From positions 1-64,000 of the forward strand of contig NZ_CP119779.1 of the NCBI RefSeq assembly GCF_029338195.1: a DNA stretch of 64,000 nucleotides. The letters are read 5' to 3'. This DNA is from Haloarcula litorea (GTDB lineage Archaea > Halobacteriota > Halobacteria > Halobacteriales > Haloarculaceae). The translations under genes were made by a program, and so were the position numbers. Under the pieces are notes generated by a model. The model saw only the letters and a program-made list of their open reading frames with translations. It had not been told where the DNA came from and ran no database searches. Below are positions 1-7,751 of the stretch, piece after piece. How positions within the stretch are numbered: the stretch's first letter is position 1; the number at the start of each line of letters is the position of its first letter.

Positions 1-1
1 A

Positions 2-219
2 GGTCGACGACGACTCGTACAAGCACACGTCTCGATGCTGGAGAGCGACACTCGCAGTCTCTCGGAGGCGCGCTTGGAGGAGCTGTTCGCCCTGTACTGC
101 GCCGAACTGACCGACGAACAGCTCCGGGCACTGGTGGAGCACTTCTGCCGTGACGGGGACACACACGAGGGGCCGACCGGATCGGGCACGGACGACGAGG
201 GAACGGGAGGTGGCACCTG
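2..219 (+). CDS. partial unidentified protein, C-terminal end
   Basis: The window opens inside a reading frame that looks coding (acidic, GC-rich third positions) from the left edge to about position 210. The readable part contains a helical stretch around LEELFALYCAEL followed by an acidic, Gly/Thr-rich tail. I do not recognise the family. No in-frame stop occurs before the next gene. A TGA in another frame at 220-222 overlaps the GTG start of the transporter, which is how coupled haloarchaeal genes usually meet, so a small indel near the end of this gene is possible. The reading at the extreme left edge (first 30 bases) is ambiguous between two frames. Confidence 0.3.
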
Positions 220-1765
220 TGAGCTGGAACGTCACCGAGAACCCCCGCCGGGTCGCGGCGGGGCTGGTCCTCGGGATCGGCAGCACTGCGCTGGTCGCGC
301 TGCTCCCGACCCCGCCGGGGCTGAACCCGGCCGCTCAGTACGCGCTGGCGACGATGGCGCTGGCCGCGAGCCTCTGGGTGACGAAGGCGCTTCCGCTCCC
401 GGTGACGGCGTTGCTCATCCCGGTGGCACTGACTGGCTTCGGCGTCTACGACTCGATGGAACGGGCGCTGTCGGGGTTCGCGGACCCGCTGATCTTCCTG
501 TTCATCGCGGGCCATTGCTGGCGGAGGCGCTCCAGACGCACAACATCGACCGGCGACTGGCGCTGACGCTCATCAACCGACTGGGGCGGTCCCCGCGGCT
601 GCTCGTGCTGGCGATCGTGGTCGCGACGGCGTTCGTGTCGATGTGGGTGTCAAACACCGCGACGACGGCGATGATGACACCGGTCGCGCTCGGGATGCTC
701 GCCGAGGTGGTCGGTCGGGACTCGTCCACCGGCGAGGTGTCGAACATGCGGGTGGCGACGCTGCTGGGGACGGCCTACGCGGCCAGCGTCGGCGGGGTCG
801 GGACGCTCATCGGCACGCCGCCGAACGTCGTCGCCGTCGCCTTCCTGGACAGGCTGGTCGGCGTGGAGATCTCGTTCGCTCAGTGGCTCGTCGTCGGCCT
901 CCCCATCGTCGCGGTGACGCTCCCGCTGACGTGGTACGTCCTGGCCTTCCGGCTCTACCCGCCGGAGATCGACAGCGTCGACGACGCCCGCGAACAGGCC
1001 GCGACCTACCTCGAGGAGGAGGGCACGCTCTCGCCGCGGGGACGGCGCGCAGCGTACATCTTCGCGGCGACGGCGATCCTCTGGATCCTCGGGGGGCTCG
1101 GGTTCCTGTTCGAGGGGCTGTTGCCCGAGCCGTGGTTCGTGACGCTGTTCGGCGGGGACGGGACGAACGTCTTCGGCCTGGAGGGCCACCGGGGGATCCT
1201 GTACTTCGTCGTGGTGGGACTGCTCGCCATCCCGGCACTGGTGCTGTCCGACGCCGACGACTGGGAGAACCTCGTCGACATCGACTGGGGGACGATCGTG
1301 CTGTTCGGCGGCGGCATCTCCCTGGCCGACGCGCTGGCCGAGACGGACGCGACCGACTGGCTGGCGACGACGGTGTTCGACGCGGTGATCGGCGCGCCGC
1401 TGGTCCTGGTCGTCCTCTCGGTCGTCGTGTTCACCGTCCTCGTCACCGAACTCTCCTCGAACACGGCGACGACGACGATCCTCGCGCCGATCCTCATCGG
1501 GCTCGGCAGCGTCCTCGCGAGCACGCTCGGCGTCGATCCGGTCACCGCGTCGGTGTTCCTCACGGTCACGGGCGCGATCGCGGCGAGTTTCGCCTTCGCG
1601 CTGCCGGTCGCGACCCCGCCCAACGCCATCGTCTTCGGGAGCGGCCACCTCGAACAGCGGGGCATGATCCGGGCCGGAGTCGTCCTGAACGCGCTGATGA
1701 CGGTGGTCCTGACCCTGTTGCTGGTGGTGCTGTTCTCGGTGTTGTGGCCGCACGTCCTCTGGTAG
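219..1765 (+). pseudogene. SLC13/DASS-type sodium:anion symporter, one frameshift
   Basis: This encodes a divalent-anion:Na+ symporter of the inner membrane that would import dicarboxylates, sulfate or phosphate with sodium; the substrate cannot be read from sequence. Two repeats carry the family's SNT motifs (VSNTATTAMM and SSNTATTTIL), and each half has a TPPN loop, so both Na+/substrate sites are present. The GTG start at 219 is chosen because GGAGGTG lies seven bases upstream. About 97 codons are read in one frame to near position 512, where FIAG should run on to LLAEALQTHN but continues only after a shift of one base. The remaining transporter is intact to its stop. This is either a recent inactivation or a sequencing error; other single-base breaks nearby favour error. 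Confidence 0.85.
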
Positions 1766-1841
1766 GGCGCGCGCGACACGCGTCGAGACCGAGCGGAGAG
1801 GCGCTCGTCCCGAGAGCGGTTATTTCAGCGCGAACCCGACC

Positions 1842-1911
1842 CCATTAATCCCTAATGGTTAATAGGTCGTGTTACTTTGACACAGATAGTGCGTGTATCA
1901 CTGATACACGC
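1842..1911 (+). promoter_or_regulatory. two inverted repeats in the branched-chain amino acid operon promoter
   Basis: A perfect palindrome with ten-base arms and one central base (arms GCGTGTATCA at 1891-1900 and TGATACACGC at 1902-1911) lies 15 bases before the binding-protein ATG. A second repeat, CCATTA at 1842-1847 and TAATGG at 1853-1858, lies further upstream beside an AT-rich TTAATAGG element. If TTAATAGG is the TATA box, the palindrome covers the first transcribed bases. If the mRNA is leaderless, the palindrome itself covers the TATA position. Either placement suits a repressor site. Confidence 0.5.
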
Positions 1912-1925
1912 TCTGAACACCAACT

Positions 1926-3241
1926 ATGACGCGAGAACACGACCGACGTTCGTTCATCAAGGTTGCGGGAAGCGCAGGCGCGCTCGGACTGACTGGCCTC
2001 GCCGGCTGTTCCGGAGACGGCGGCAGCGGCGGGGACGGTGGCGACGGCGGCGGCGATGGCGGCGACGGCGGCGGTGACGGCGGGTCCACCGGCGAGAGCG
2101 GGAGCGGGACAGACGTCATCACGCTGGGTGGCTCGATGAGCCTCACCGGGGACAACGCCGACCTGGGCCAGCTGTATCAGGACGCCTACCAGCTCACCAT
2201 CGACCGTATCAACGAGCAGGGCGGCGTCGAGGCGGGCGACGGCAACACCTACGAACTGGAGATGATCCTCCGGGACGACGGGACCGACGCCTCGACCTCG
2301 AAGTCGATCTACCAGGAGCTGATCGACCAGGAGGACATCAACTACCTGCTGGGCCCGTACTCCAGTACGGTGACGCTGCCCGCCAGTGCGGTCGCGGCAC
2401 AGAACCAGCTCCCGATGGTCGAGGGCGGCGGTGCGAGCCCGGAGATCTTCGCGCAGGGCAACGAGTGGATCTTCGGCCTGCTGCCGACGGCTAACAAGTA
2501 CGCGAAGAGCTACATCGGCGTGTGCCTGGCGCAGGACCCGACGCCCGAGTCCATCGCCATCCTCGCGGAGGACGGCACGTTCAGTCAGTCGACGGCGGAG
2601 GGCGCACGCAACAAGATCGAGGAGACGGACCTGGAGCTCGTCGTGGACCAGACGTTCCCCTCGGGGACGTCCGACCTCTCGACCAACCTCGGGCGGGTCC
2701 GAGACCAGGACGCGGACGTCCTGCTGCTGTGTGCCCACCAGAAGCACAACATCATCCTGGCGAACCAGATGGAGAGTCAGAACGTCAACGTCGACGCCGC
2801 GATGGGCACCGTCGGCAGCCTCAACGAGTCGTTCAAGAACGAGGTCGGCGCGAACGGGGACTACGTGCGGACCGTCCTCCTGGGCGACCAACGCGGACTT
2901 CGAGGACCCGGTCTACGGCAGCACCAGCGACTTCGTCTCCGCCATCGAGGAGCAGTTCGGCTACCCGCCGGACTACCACAGCGCCGCCGGCGAGGCGGTC
3001 ATCCTGACGTTCATGAACGCCTTCCAGCAGGTCGACGAACTCGGGCCGACGCCGGTCCGCAACCAGATCCGGCAGTCCGCTGACCGCCTACGGCAACGTC
3101 GCCTTCGACGACAGCGGCGTCATCAACAAGAACATGCTGGTCTACCAGTGGCAGCCCGACCCGGGCCTCCAGATCACCTACCCCGAGAACGTCGCACAGT
3201 CCGATCCCATCTACCCGATGCCCGACTGGAGTGAGCGCTAA
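1926..3241 (+). pseudogene. branched-chain amino acid-type ABC transporter, substrate-binding lipoprotein, two frameshifts
   Basis: This is the extracellular binding protein of the LivHMGF-type importer encoded directly downstream. Residues 7-12 form a Tat motif (RRSFIK) and Cys28 ends a lipobox (LTGLAGC), so it is exported folded and lipid-anchored. A Gly/Asp-rich linker follows, then a periplasmic-binding fold of the Leu/Ile/Val type. The coding frame breaks twice: near 2877, where an extra base leaves the SWATNADFED segment in the next frame, and near 3076, where a second extra base moves LTAYGNVAF to the third frame. The restored product would be about 438 residues and ends with the TAA at 3239-3241, five bases before the permease start. 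Since the rest of the operon is intact, sequencing error is more likely than gene death. Confidence 0.85.
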
Positions 3242-3246
3242 CACCG

Positions 3247-4125
3247 ATGGCGGCGACGCAGTTCATCGTCAACGGCCTCCTCGTGGGGGCGCTGTTCGCT
3301 GCGGTAGCCGTCGGCTTCGCGCTCATCTGGGGTGTCGTCGACATCATCAACCTCGCCCACGGCGAGATGGTGATGCTCGGCGGCTACACGTCCTACTGGG
3401 CGCTGACGCTCGTCACGGGGAACGCCGAGGGGTCACCGATCCTGTTCCTCGCGACGATCCCGATCGCCATCGGCGCGATGTTCGTCGTCGGCTACGCGCT
3501 CCAGCGCGTCCTCGTCTCGCAGGTCATCGGGACGGACATCTTCCTCACCCTGCTGGTCACCTTCGGAGCGAGCATCGCGATCCAGCAACTGGCCATCCAG
3601 GCGTGGTCGGCGAACCCGCGGTCGATCCAGGTCTCGTTCGCCAGCCCGTCGTTCACGGTCGGGGGCGTCGTCGTCCCGAAGATGAAGCTGGTGGCGTTCG
3701 TCGGTGCCATCCTGCTGACGGTGGCACTGTACGCCTTCCTCCAGCGGACCCGGACCGGTCGCGCGATCCGGGCCGTCTCGCAGAACCCCGAGGCCGCAGC
3801 GCTCGTCGGCATCGACGTCGAACGCACTCGGGCGATCACCTTCGGACTCTCGTCGGCCATCGCCGGCGGCGTCGGCGCGTTCATCGGCGTCATCCTCAAC
3901 ATCCAGCCCCAGATGGGTCTGATCTACACGCTGAAGAGCTTCGTCATCGTCGTCTTCGGCGGCGTCGGCTCGATCCCCGGCGCGATGGTCGGGGGCCTGT
4001 TGCTCGGCTCCGTCGAGGAGTTGGTCGCGGGGTTCATCTCCTCGCAGTGGACGCTGGCGGTGAGCTTCTCGCTGCTCATCGTCCTGCTGGTCGTCAAGCC
4101 GAAGGGCCTGTTCGGTGAGGGGTGA
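3247..4125 (+). CDS. livH: branched-chain amino acid ABC transporter permease (LivH type)
   Basis: This 292-residue integral membrane protein is one half of the transport channel of a high-affinity amino acid importer. About eight hydrophobic segments are visible. The LivH hallmark NLAHGEMVMLGGY stands near residue 40, and the EAA-like loop (EAAALVGID) contacts the ATPases. The ATG at 3247 follows the binding-protein stop by five bases. The stop overlaps the region just before livM, so the genes are probably translated as a coupled unit. Family membership is certain; whether the substrate is Leu/Ile/Val, urea or another amide cannot be decided from sequence. Confidence 0.92.
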   Translation: MAATQFIVNGLLVGALFAAVAVGFALIWGVVDIINLAHGEMVMLGGYTSYWALTLVTGNAEGSPILFLATIPIAIGAMFVVGYALQRVLVSQVIGTDIFLTLLVTFGASIAIQQLAIQAWSANPRSIQVSFASPSFTVGGVVVPKMKLVAFVGAILLTVALYAFLQRTRTGRAIRAVSQNPEAAALVGIDVERTRAITFGLSSAIAGGVGAFIGVILNIQPQMGLIYTLKSFVIVVFGGVGSIPGAMVGGLLLGSVEELVAGFISSQWTLAVSFSLLIVLLVVKPKGLFGEG

Positions 4126-4129
4126 GCGA

Positions 4130-5218
4130 ATGAGCACCGAGACCGACGACTCGGGTGCGCTGCGCTCGCTCGTCCCCCCCGAACAGATCGACCGCCTGTT
4201 CTCGGTCTGTGACGCCCACGGCTGGAAGCTGCTGGCCGCGGGGGCCGTCGTCGGCGCGCTCCCGCCGGTGCTCGGCCTCCAGCAGGGCTACATCATGACG
4301 GTGCTGTCCGAGATGTACCTGTTCGCCGTGCTGGCGCTTTCGTGGGACATCGTCGGCGGACAGACCGGCTACCCCAGCTTCGGGAACATGGCCTTCTTCG
4401 GCATCGGCGCGTACACCTCGGGCATCCTGTTCAAGGACTTCGCCGTCGCCTTCCCGGTCGCGTTCCTCGTGGCCGGCGTCGTCGCGACGGTGTTCGCCCT
4501 GTTCATCGGCGCGATCGTGCTCCGACTGCGGGGCCACTACTTCGCCATCGCGACGCTCGGCGTCCTGCTGGCGGCCCAGCAGGTGTCCCGGAACCTCGAC
4601 ATCACCGGCGGCGCGAGCGGGAAGATCCTGCTGAACGGACCCGACGGAGCGGTGTTCTACTACCTGTTCCTCGGGTTGCTCGTCGTCGAGGCCGCGGTCG
4701 TCTACTACCTCTCGGACACCCGCTTCGGGTTCGTCCTCAACGCCATCCGGGACGACGAGGGGAAGGCGACCGCGATGGGGTTCAACACGACCTACTACAA
4801 GACCGCCGCGTGGGGCATCGCGGCGCTGTTCACCGGCTTCGCCGGCGGCGCGTACAGCCTGTTCAACACGTTCATCAACCCACAGACGGCCTACAACGGC
4901 GCGTGGAACGTCGAGCTCATCGCGATGGCGCTGCTGGGCGGCTCCGGCACCGTCGCCGGTCCCATCATCGGCGCGTTCGGCCTCCACACGATCATCGAAC
5001 TCGTGGAGTCCCACGCCGTCGGCTGGCAGCTCGTCCTACTCGGGCTGTCGGTCATCGTGACCGTCATCGCTATCCCCGAAGGCGTCGTCGGGTCGCTCCG
5101 GGAGTACGCCAGTCAGATGGAGTACTACAAGCGCGGCGGGATGGCCGCGACCGACGACACCGCCGAAGACGGGGACCAGCCGGACGACGCCCCGCCCGCG
5201 GGAGGTGACTCGGCGTGA
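4130..5218 (+). CDS. livM: branched-chain amino acid ABC transporter permease (LivM type)
   Basis: This 362-residue membrane protein is the second channel subunit and pairs with LivH. The LivM signature runs GYPSFGNMAFFGIGAY around residue 80, and the cytoplasmic coupling loop (NAIRDDEGKATAMG) near residue 205 is well conserved. It has an acidic N-terminus before the first membrane helix and an acidic, Pro-rich C-terminal tail, both common in halophiles. The ATG at 4130 is preferred over a GTG five codons earlier because it begins the typical MSTET start and leaves four bases after the livH stop. The TGA overlaps the GTG of the ATPase gene (GTGA). Confidence 0.92.
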   Translation: MSTETDDSGALRSLVPPEQIDRLFSVCDAHGWKLLAAGAVVGALPPVLGLQQGYIMTVLSEMYLFAVLALSWDIVGGQTGYPSFGNMAFFGIGAYTSGILFKDFAVAFPVAFLVAGVVATVFALFIGAIVLRLRGHYFAIATLGVLLAAQQVSRNLDITGGASGKILLNGPDGAVFYYLFLGLLVVEAAVVYYLSDTRFGFVLNAIRDDEGKATAMGFNTTYYKTAAWGIAALFTGFAGGAYSLFNTFINPQTAYNGAWNVELIAMALLGGSGTVAGPIIGAFGLHTIIELVESHAVGWQLVLLGLSVIVTVIAIPEGVVGSLREYASQMEYYKRGGMAATDDTAEDGDQPDDAPPAGGDSA

Positions 5219-6744
5219 GCCAGGCGACCGACGCGCCGGCGACCGACCCCGGGAACGACCGTGCGGTCCTCCGGACCGACGGCGTCACCAAGCGCTTCGG
5301 CGGGCTCACGGCCGTCGACGACGTGGACGTCGAGGTCAACGAGGGGGAGATCGTCGGTCTCATCGGTCCCAACGGGGCCGGCAAGTCGACGCTGTTCAAC
5401 TGCGTCACGGGGACCCTCGACGCCGACGAGGGGAGCGTCTACCTCCAGGGCGAGGACGTCACCGACTGGCCCGAGTACAAGATCGCTCGGGCCGGCCTCG
5501 GGCGGATGTTCCAGGAGACCCGCATCTTCGGGGATATGTCGGTCCAGAAGAATCTCCTGCTGGCCGCCCAGGAGGGCGGCGAAGACGTGAGCGACCTGCT
5601 GCGTCGACCCGACGACGAGCTGTTGGGCCGCGCACAGGAACTGCTCGAGTACGTCGACCTCGGCGGCCTCGCGGAGGTGCGGGCCGGCCGCCTGAGCTTC
5701 GGCCAGCAGAAGCTCATCGAGTTCGCGATGGCGCTGATGGCCGAGCCGGAGGTGCTGCTGATGGACGAACCGGCCGGCGGCATCAACCCCTCGATGATCG
5801 AGAACCTCATCGAGTACATCCGCACGGCCAACGCCGACGAGGAGGCGACCATCTTCCTCATCGAACACAACATGGACTTCGTGATGGAGATCGCCGACCG
5901 CATCTACGTGCTGGCCCACGGCGAGCGCATCGCCGAGGGGCCGCCCGAACAGATCCAGAACGACCAGCGCGTGCTCGACGCGTACCTCGGGAGGGAGATG
6001 GCCACGACAGACTCCGACACGACCACGACCGACGACACCGTCCTCTCGATGGAGAACGTCACCGCGGGGTACGGCAACACGACCGTCCTCCACGACGTCA
6101 ACGTCGCCATCGAGGACGGACAGATCGCCTGCCTCATCGGCCCGAACGGCTCGGGGAAGTCCACGCTGATGAAGAGCATCTACGGCTTCGCGGACGTGAA
6201 GGCCGGCAGCGTCCACTTCCGCGGCCAGGAGATCACCGGACGCTCTCCCCAGGCCAACCTCAAGAACGGGATCAGCTACGTCCTGCAGGACGCCAGCGTC
6301 TTCCCGAACATGAGCGTCCACGAGAACATGCTGATGGGCGGGTACGTCTTCGAGGACGACGAGAAGGCCGCCCAGCGTGCGGAGGTGCTGTACGACGAGT
6401 TCCCGATCCTGGGCGACATCCGTCAGCAGGACGCCGGGACGCTCTCGGGCGGTCAGCGCCGGCTTCTGGAGCTGGCGCGCGCGCTGATGGTCGACCCCGA
6501 CGTGATGCTGCTCGACGAGCCCTCGATCGGGCTCGAACCGCGGTTCATCGACGACGTCTTCGAGCGCATCGAGCAGCTCAACGACCTCGGGACGACGATC
6601 CTGCTGGTCGAACAGAACGCCGAGAAGGGCCTGTCCGTGGCCGACCGCGGCTTCGTGCTGGCCAGCGGCGAGATCAAGTTCACCGGCACCGGCACCGAGC
6701 TGCTCAACGACGAGCAGGTCGGCCGGCTCTACCTGGGTGGCTGA
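5215..6744 (+). CDS. fused LivG-LivF ABC transporter ATPases
   Basis: This is a single 509-residue reading frame carrying both ATPases of the amino acid importer, which are normally separate proteins. Domain one (residues 20-260) has Walker A GPNGAGKS at 51-58, signature LSFGQQ near 160 and the LivG-type C-terminal extension (ERIAEGPPEQI). Domain two begins around residue 262, with Walker A GPNGSGKS near 310 and signature LSGGQRR near 409. The junction reads GREMATT with no stop. A purine-rich GGGAGGGAG sits directly before an internal ATG at 5998, exactly where LivF would start. The cell may therefore make LivF separately, or the stop was lost. The GTG start overlaps the livM stop. Confidence 0.88.
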   Translation: MSQATDAPATDPGNDRAVLRTDGVTKRFGGLTAVDDVDVEVNEGEIVGLIGPNGAGKSTLFNCVTGTLDADEGSVYLQGEDVTDWPEYKIARAGLGRMFQETRIFGDMSVQKNLLLAAQEGGEDVSDLLRRPDDELLGRAQELLEYVDLGGLAEVRAGRLSFGQQKLIEFAMALMAEPEVLLMDEPAGGINPSMIENLIEYIRTANADEEATIFLIEHNMDFVMEIADRIYVLAHGERIAEGPPEQIQNDQRVLDAYLGREMATTDSDTTTTDDTVLSMENVTAGYGNTTVLHDVNVAIEDGQIACLIGPNGSGKSTLMKSIYGFADVKAGSVHFRGQEITGRSPQANLKNGISYVLQDASVFPNMSVHENMLMGGYVFEDDEKAAQRAEVLYDEFPILGDIRQQDAGTLSGGQRRLLELARALMVDPDVMLLDEPSIGLEPRFIDDVFERIEQLNDLGTTILLVEQNAEKGLSVADRGFVLASGEIKFTGTGTELLNDEQVGRLYLGG

Positions 6745-6745
6745 G

Positions 6746-7159
6746 ATGTACCGCGTACTCGTTCCGGTCGACTCCGATCCGGACCGCGCCCGCGGACAGG
6801 CGGCCTTCGTGGCCGAACTCCCGACCGCCGCCGACAACGTCGCGGCCGTCGTCACCCACGCGCTCACCGAGGAAGAGATCGACGCCCCGGACGAACTCCG
6901 GACCGTCGAGCGCGTCGAGACGGTCAAGCTCGTCCGGGACTACCTCGCCGAGCGCGGCGTCGACGTCGAACTCGCCGAGGGCCGCCAGCCGCCAGCCGAC
7001 GGCATCCTCGAACTCGCCGACGAGTTCGGGGTCGACCACGTCGCGATGGGGTCGCGCAAGCGCTCCCCGACCGGCAAGGTGGTCTTCGGCAGCGTCGCAC
7101 AGGAGGTGATGCTCCAGGCGGACGTCCCCGTGACCGTCGTCGGCGCGCGCGAGGAGTGA
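6746..7159 (+). CDS. universal stress protein (UspA family)
   Basis: This 137-residue cytoplasmic alpha/beta protein starts with the family's VLVPVD strand and ends with the nucleotide-binding stretch GSRKRSPTGKVVFGS followed by VPVTVV. These are the elements used by ATP-binding Usp proteins. The ATG at 6746 is two bases after the stop of the ABC ATPase, so it is the last gene of the transporter operon. Usp domains are often attached to haloarchaeal transport operons, where they are presumed to sense ATP or stress and tune uptake; that role is inferred from position only. Confidence 0.88.
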   Translation: MYRVLVPVDSDPDRARGQAAFVAELPTAADNVAAVVTHALTEEEIDAPDELRTVERVETVKLVRDYLAERGVDVELAEGRQPPADGILELADEFGVDHVAMGSRKRSPTGKVVFGSVAQEVMLQADVPVTVVGAREE

Positions 7160-7287
7160 GAACGGCTCTCCCGGCCGTCGGGATTCGCAATCCTTATTGC
7201 GGTTATCGGTACTACGAAGAACTGCAAGTGGCACACGACCGACGTGCTGTCGTCACGTGAGTCTGGTCGCGTGTGCTCGCTTTCGGT

Positions 7288-7362
7288 GCCGGTGTAGCTC
7301 AGACTGGCTAGAGCGAATCCTTCGTAAGGATTAGGCCGAGGGTTCAAATCCCTCCACCGGCT
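7288..7362 (+). tRNA. tRNA-Thr (anticodon CGU)
   Basis: A full cloverleaf can be drawn. The acceptor GCCGGTG pairs with CACCGGC, the D arm is GCTC/GAGC, the anticodon stem AATCC/GGATT encloses the loop TTCGTAA, and the T arm carries GGTTCAAATCC. The loop centre CGT reads ACG codons, giving threonine. The discriminator is T and no CCA is encoded, as is usual in haloarchaea. No intron is seen. Confidence 0.95.
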
Positions 7363-7751
7363 TTCTGCTGCGAACGGTTCGTGAGCAGCGAACGCCACGA
7401 CGAGGGATTTGACGCACGGAACGAGAGAGCGAAGCGACCGAAGTTCCGGCGGTTCAAACGCTCTCCACCGGCTTGTTCCGCCGCCCACGAACTCGCGGGT
7501 GGCGACGCTGCAGTGTGGCGGGTCCGGATCTGTCCCCACCGACGACGAGGGTTCGAAGCAGGTACCCGTCAGAATCGGGCGGGCGTACTCGCCGTTAGTT
7601 CGTCTGTACCGGCCGAATATAGCGCTCGTAACTAAGTCCGGGTCCGGCTAGACGGCCCGTATGCGGACCGGTTGGACCGTCGTCGGGGTGTCGGAGCCGT
7701 GATCGGGAGTCGAGTCCACCGCGGTCCGAGCTGTGGAGGTGTGAGAGCGCC
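7363..7751. other. gene-free spacer after tRNA-Thr with a partial tRNA 3' copy
   Basis: No convincing coding frame lies here; reading frames that cover the tRNA give the familiar false 'WRDLNPR' type peptides. The only structure is a second copy of the tRNA 3' end at 7451-7474. The last 20 bases before 7752 hold the ribosome site of the next gene (GGAGGTGTGA). Confidence 0.5.
7451..7474 (+). repeat. imperfect direct repeat of the tRNA-Thr 3' end (att-like remnant)
   Basis: The segment repeats the T-arm and acceptor end of tRNA-Thr at 7341-7364. Eight identical bases (GGTTCAAA) are followed, after a short difference of one base in length, by twelve identical bases (CTCCACCGGCTT). The copies are about 110 bases apart. 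Such duplicated tRNA ends are left by integrases that target tRNA genes, but no integrase is present here, so only a remnant is suggested. Confidence 0.5.

Noticed and set aside
2020-2100. GGC/GAC-rich repeat that resembles a microsatellite
   Set aside because: It encodes the Gly/Asp linker that usually follows the lipobox of haloarchaeal binding proteins.
6940-7539. Minus-strand frame over tRNA-Thr with a WRDLNPR-like peptide
   Set aside because: This peptide is the well-known false translation of a tRNA T-arm and acceptor end.
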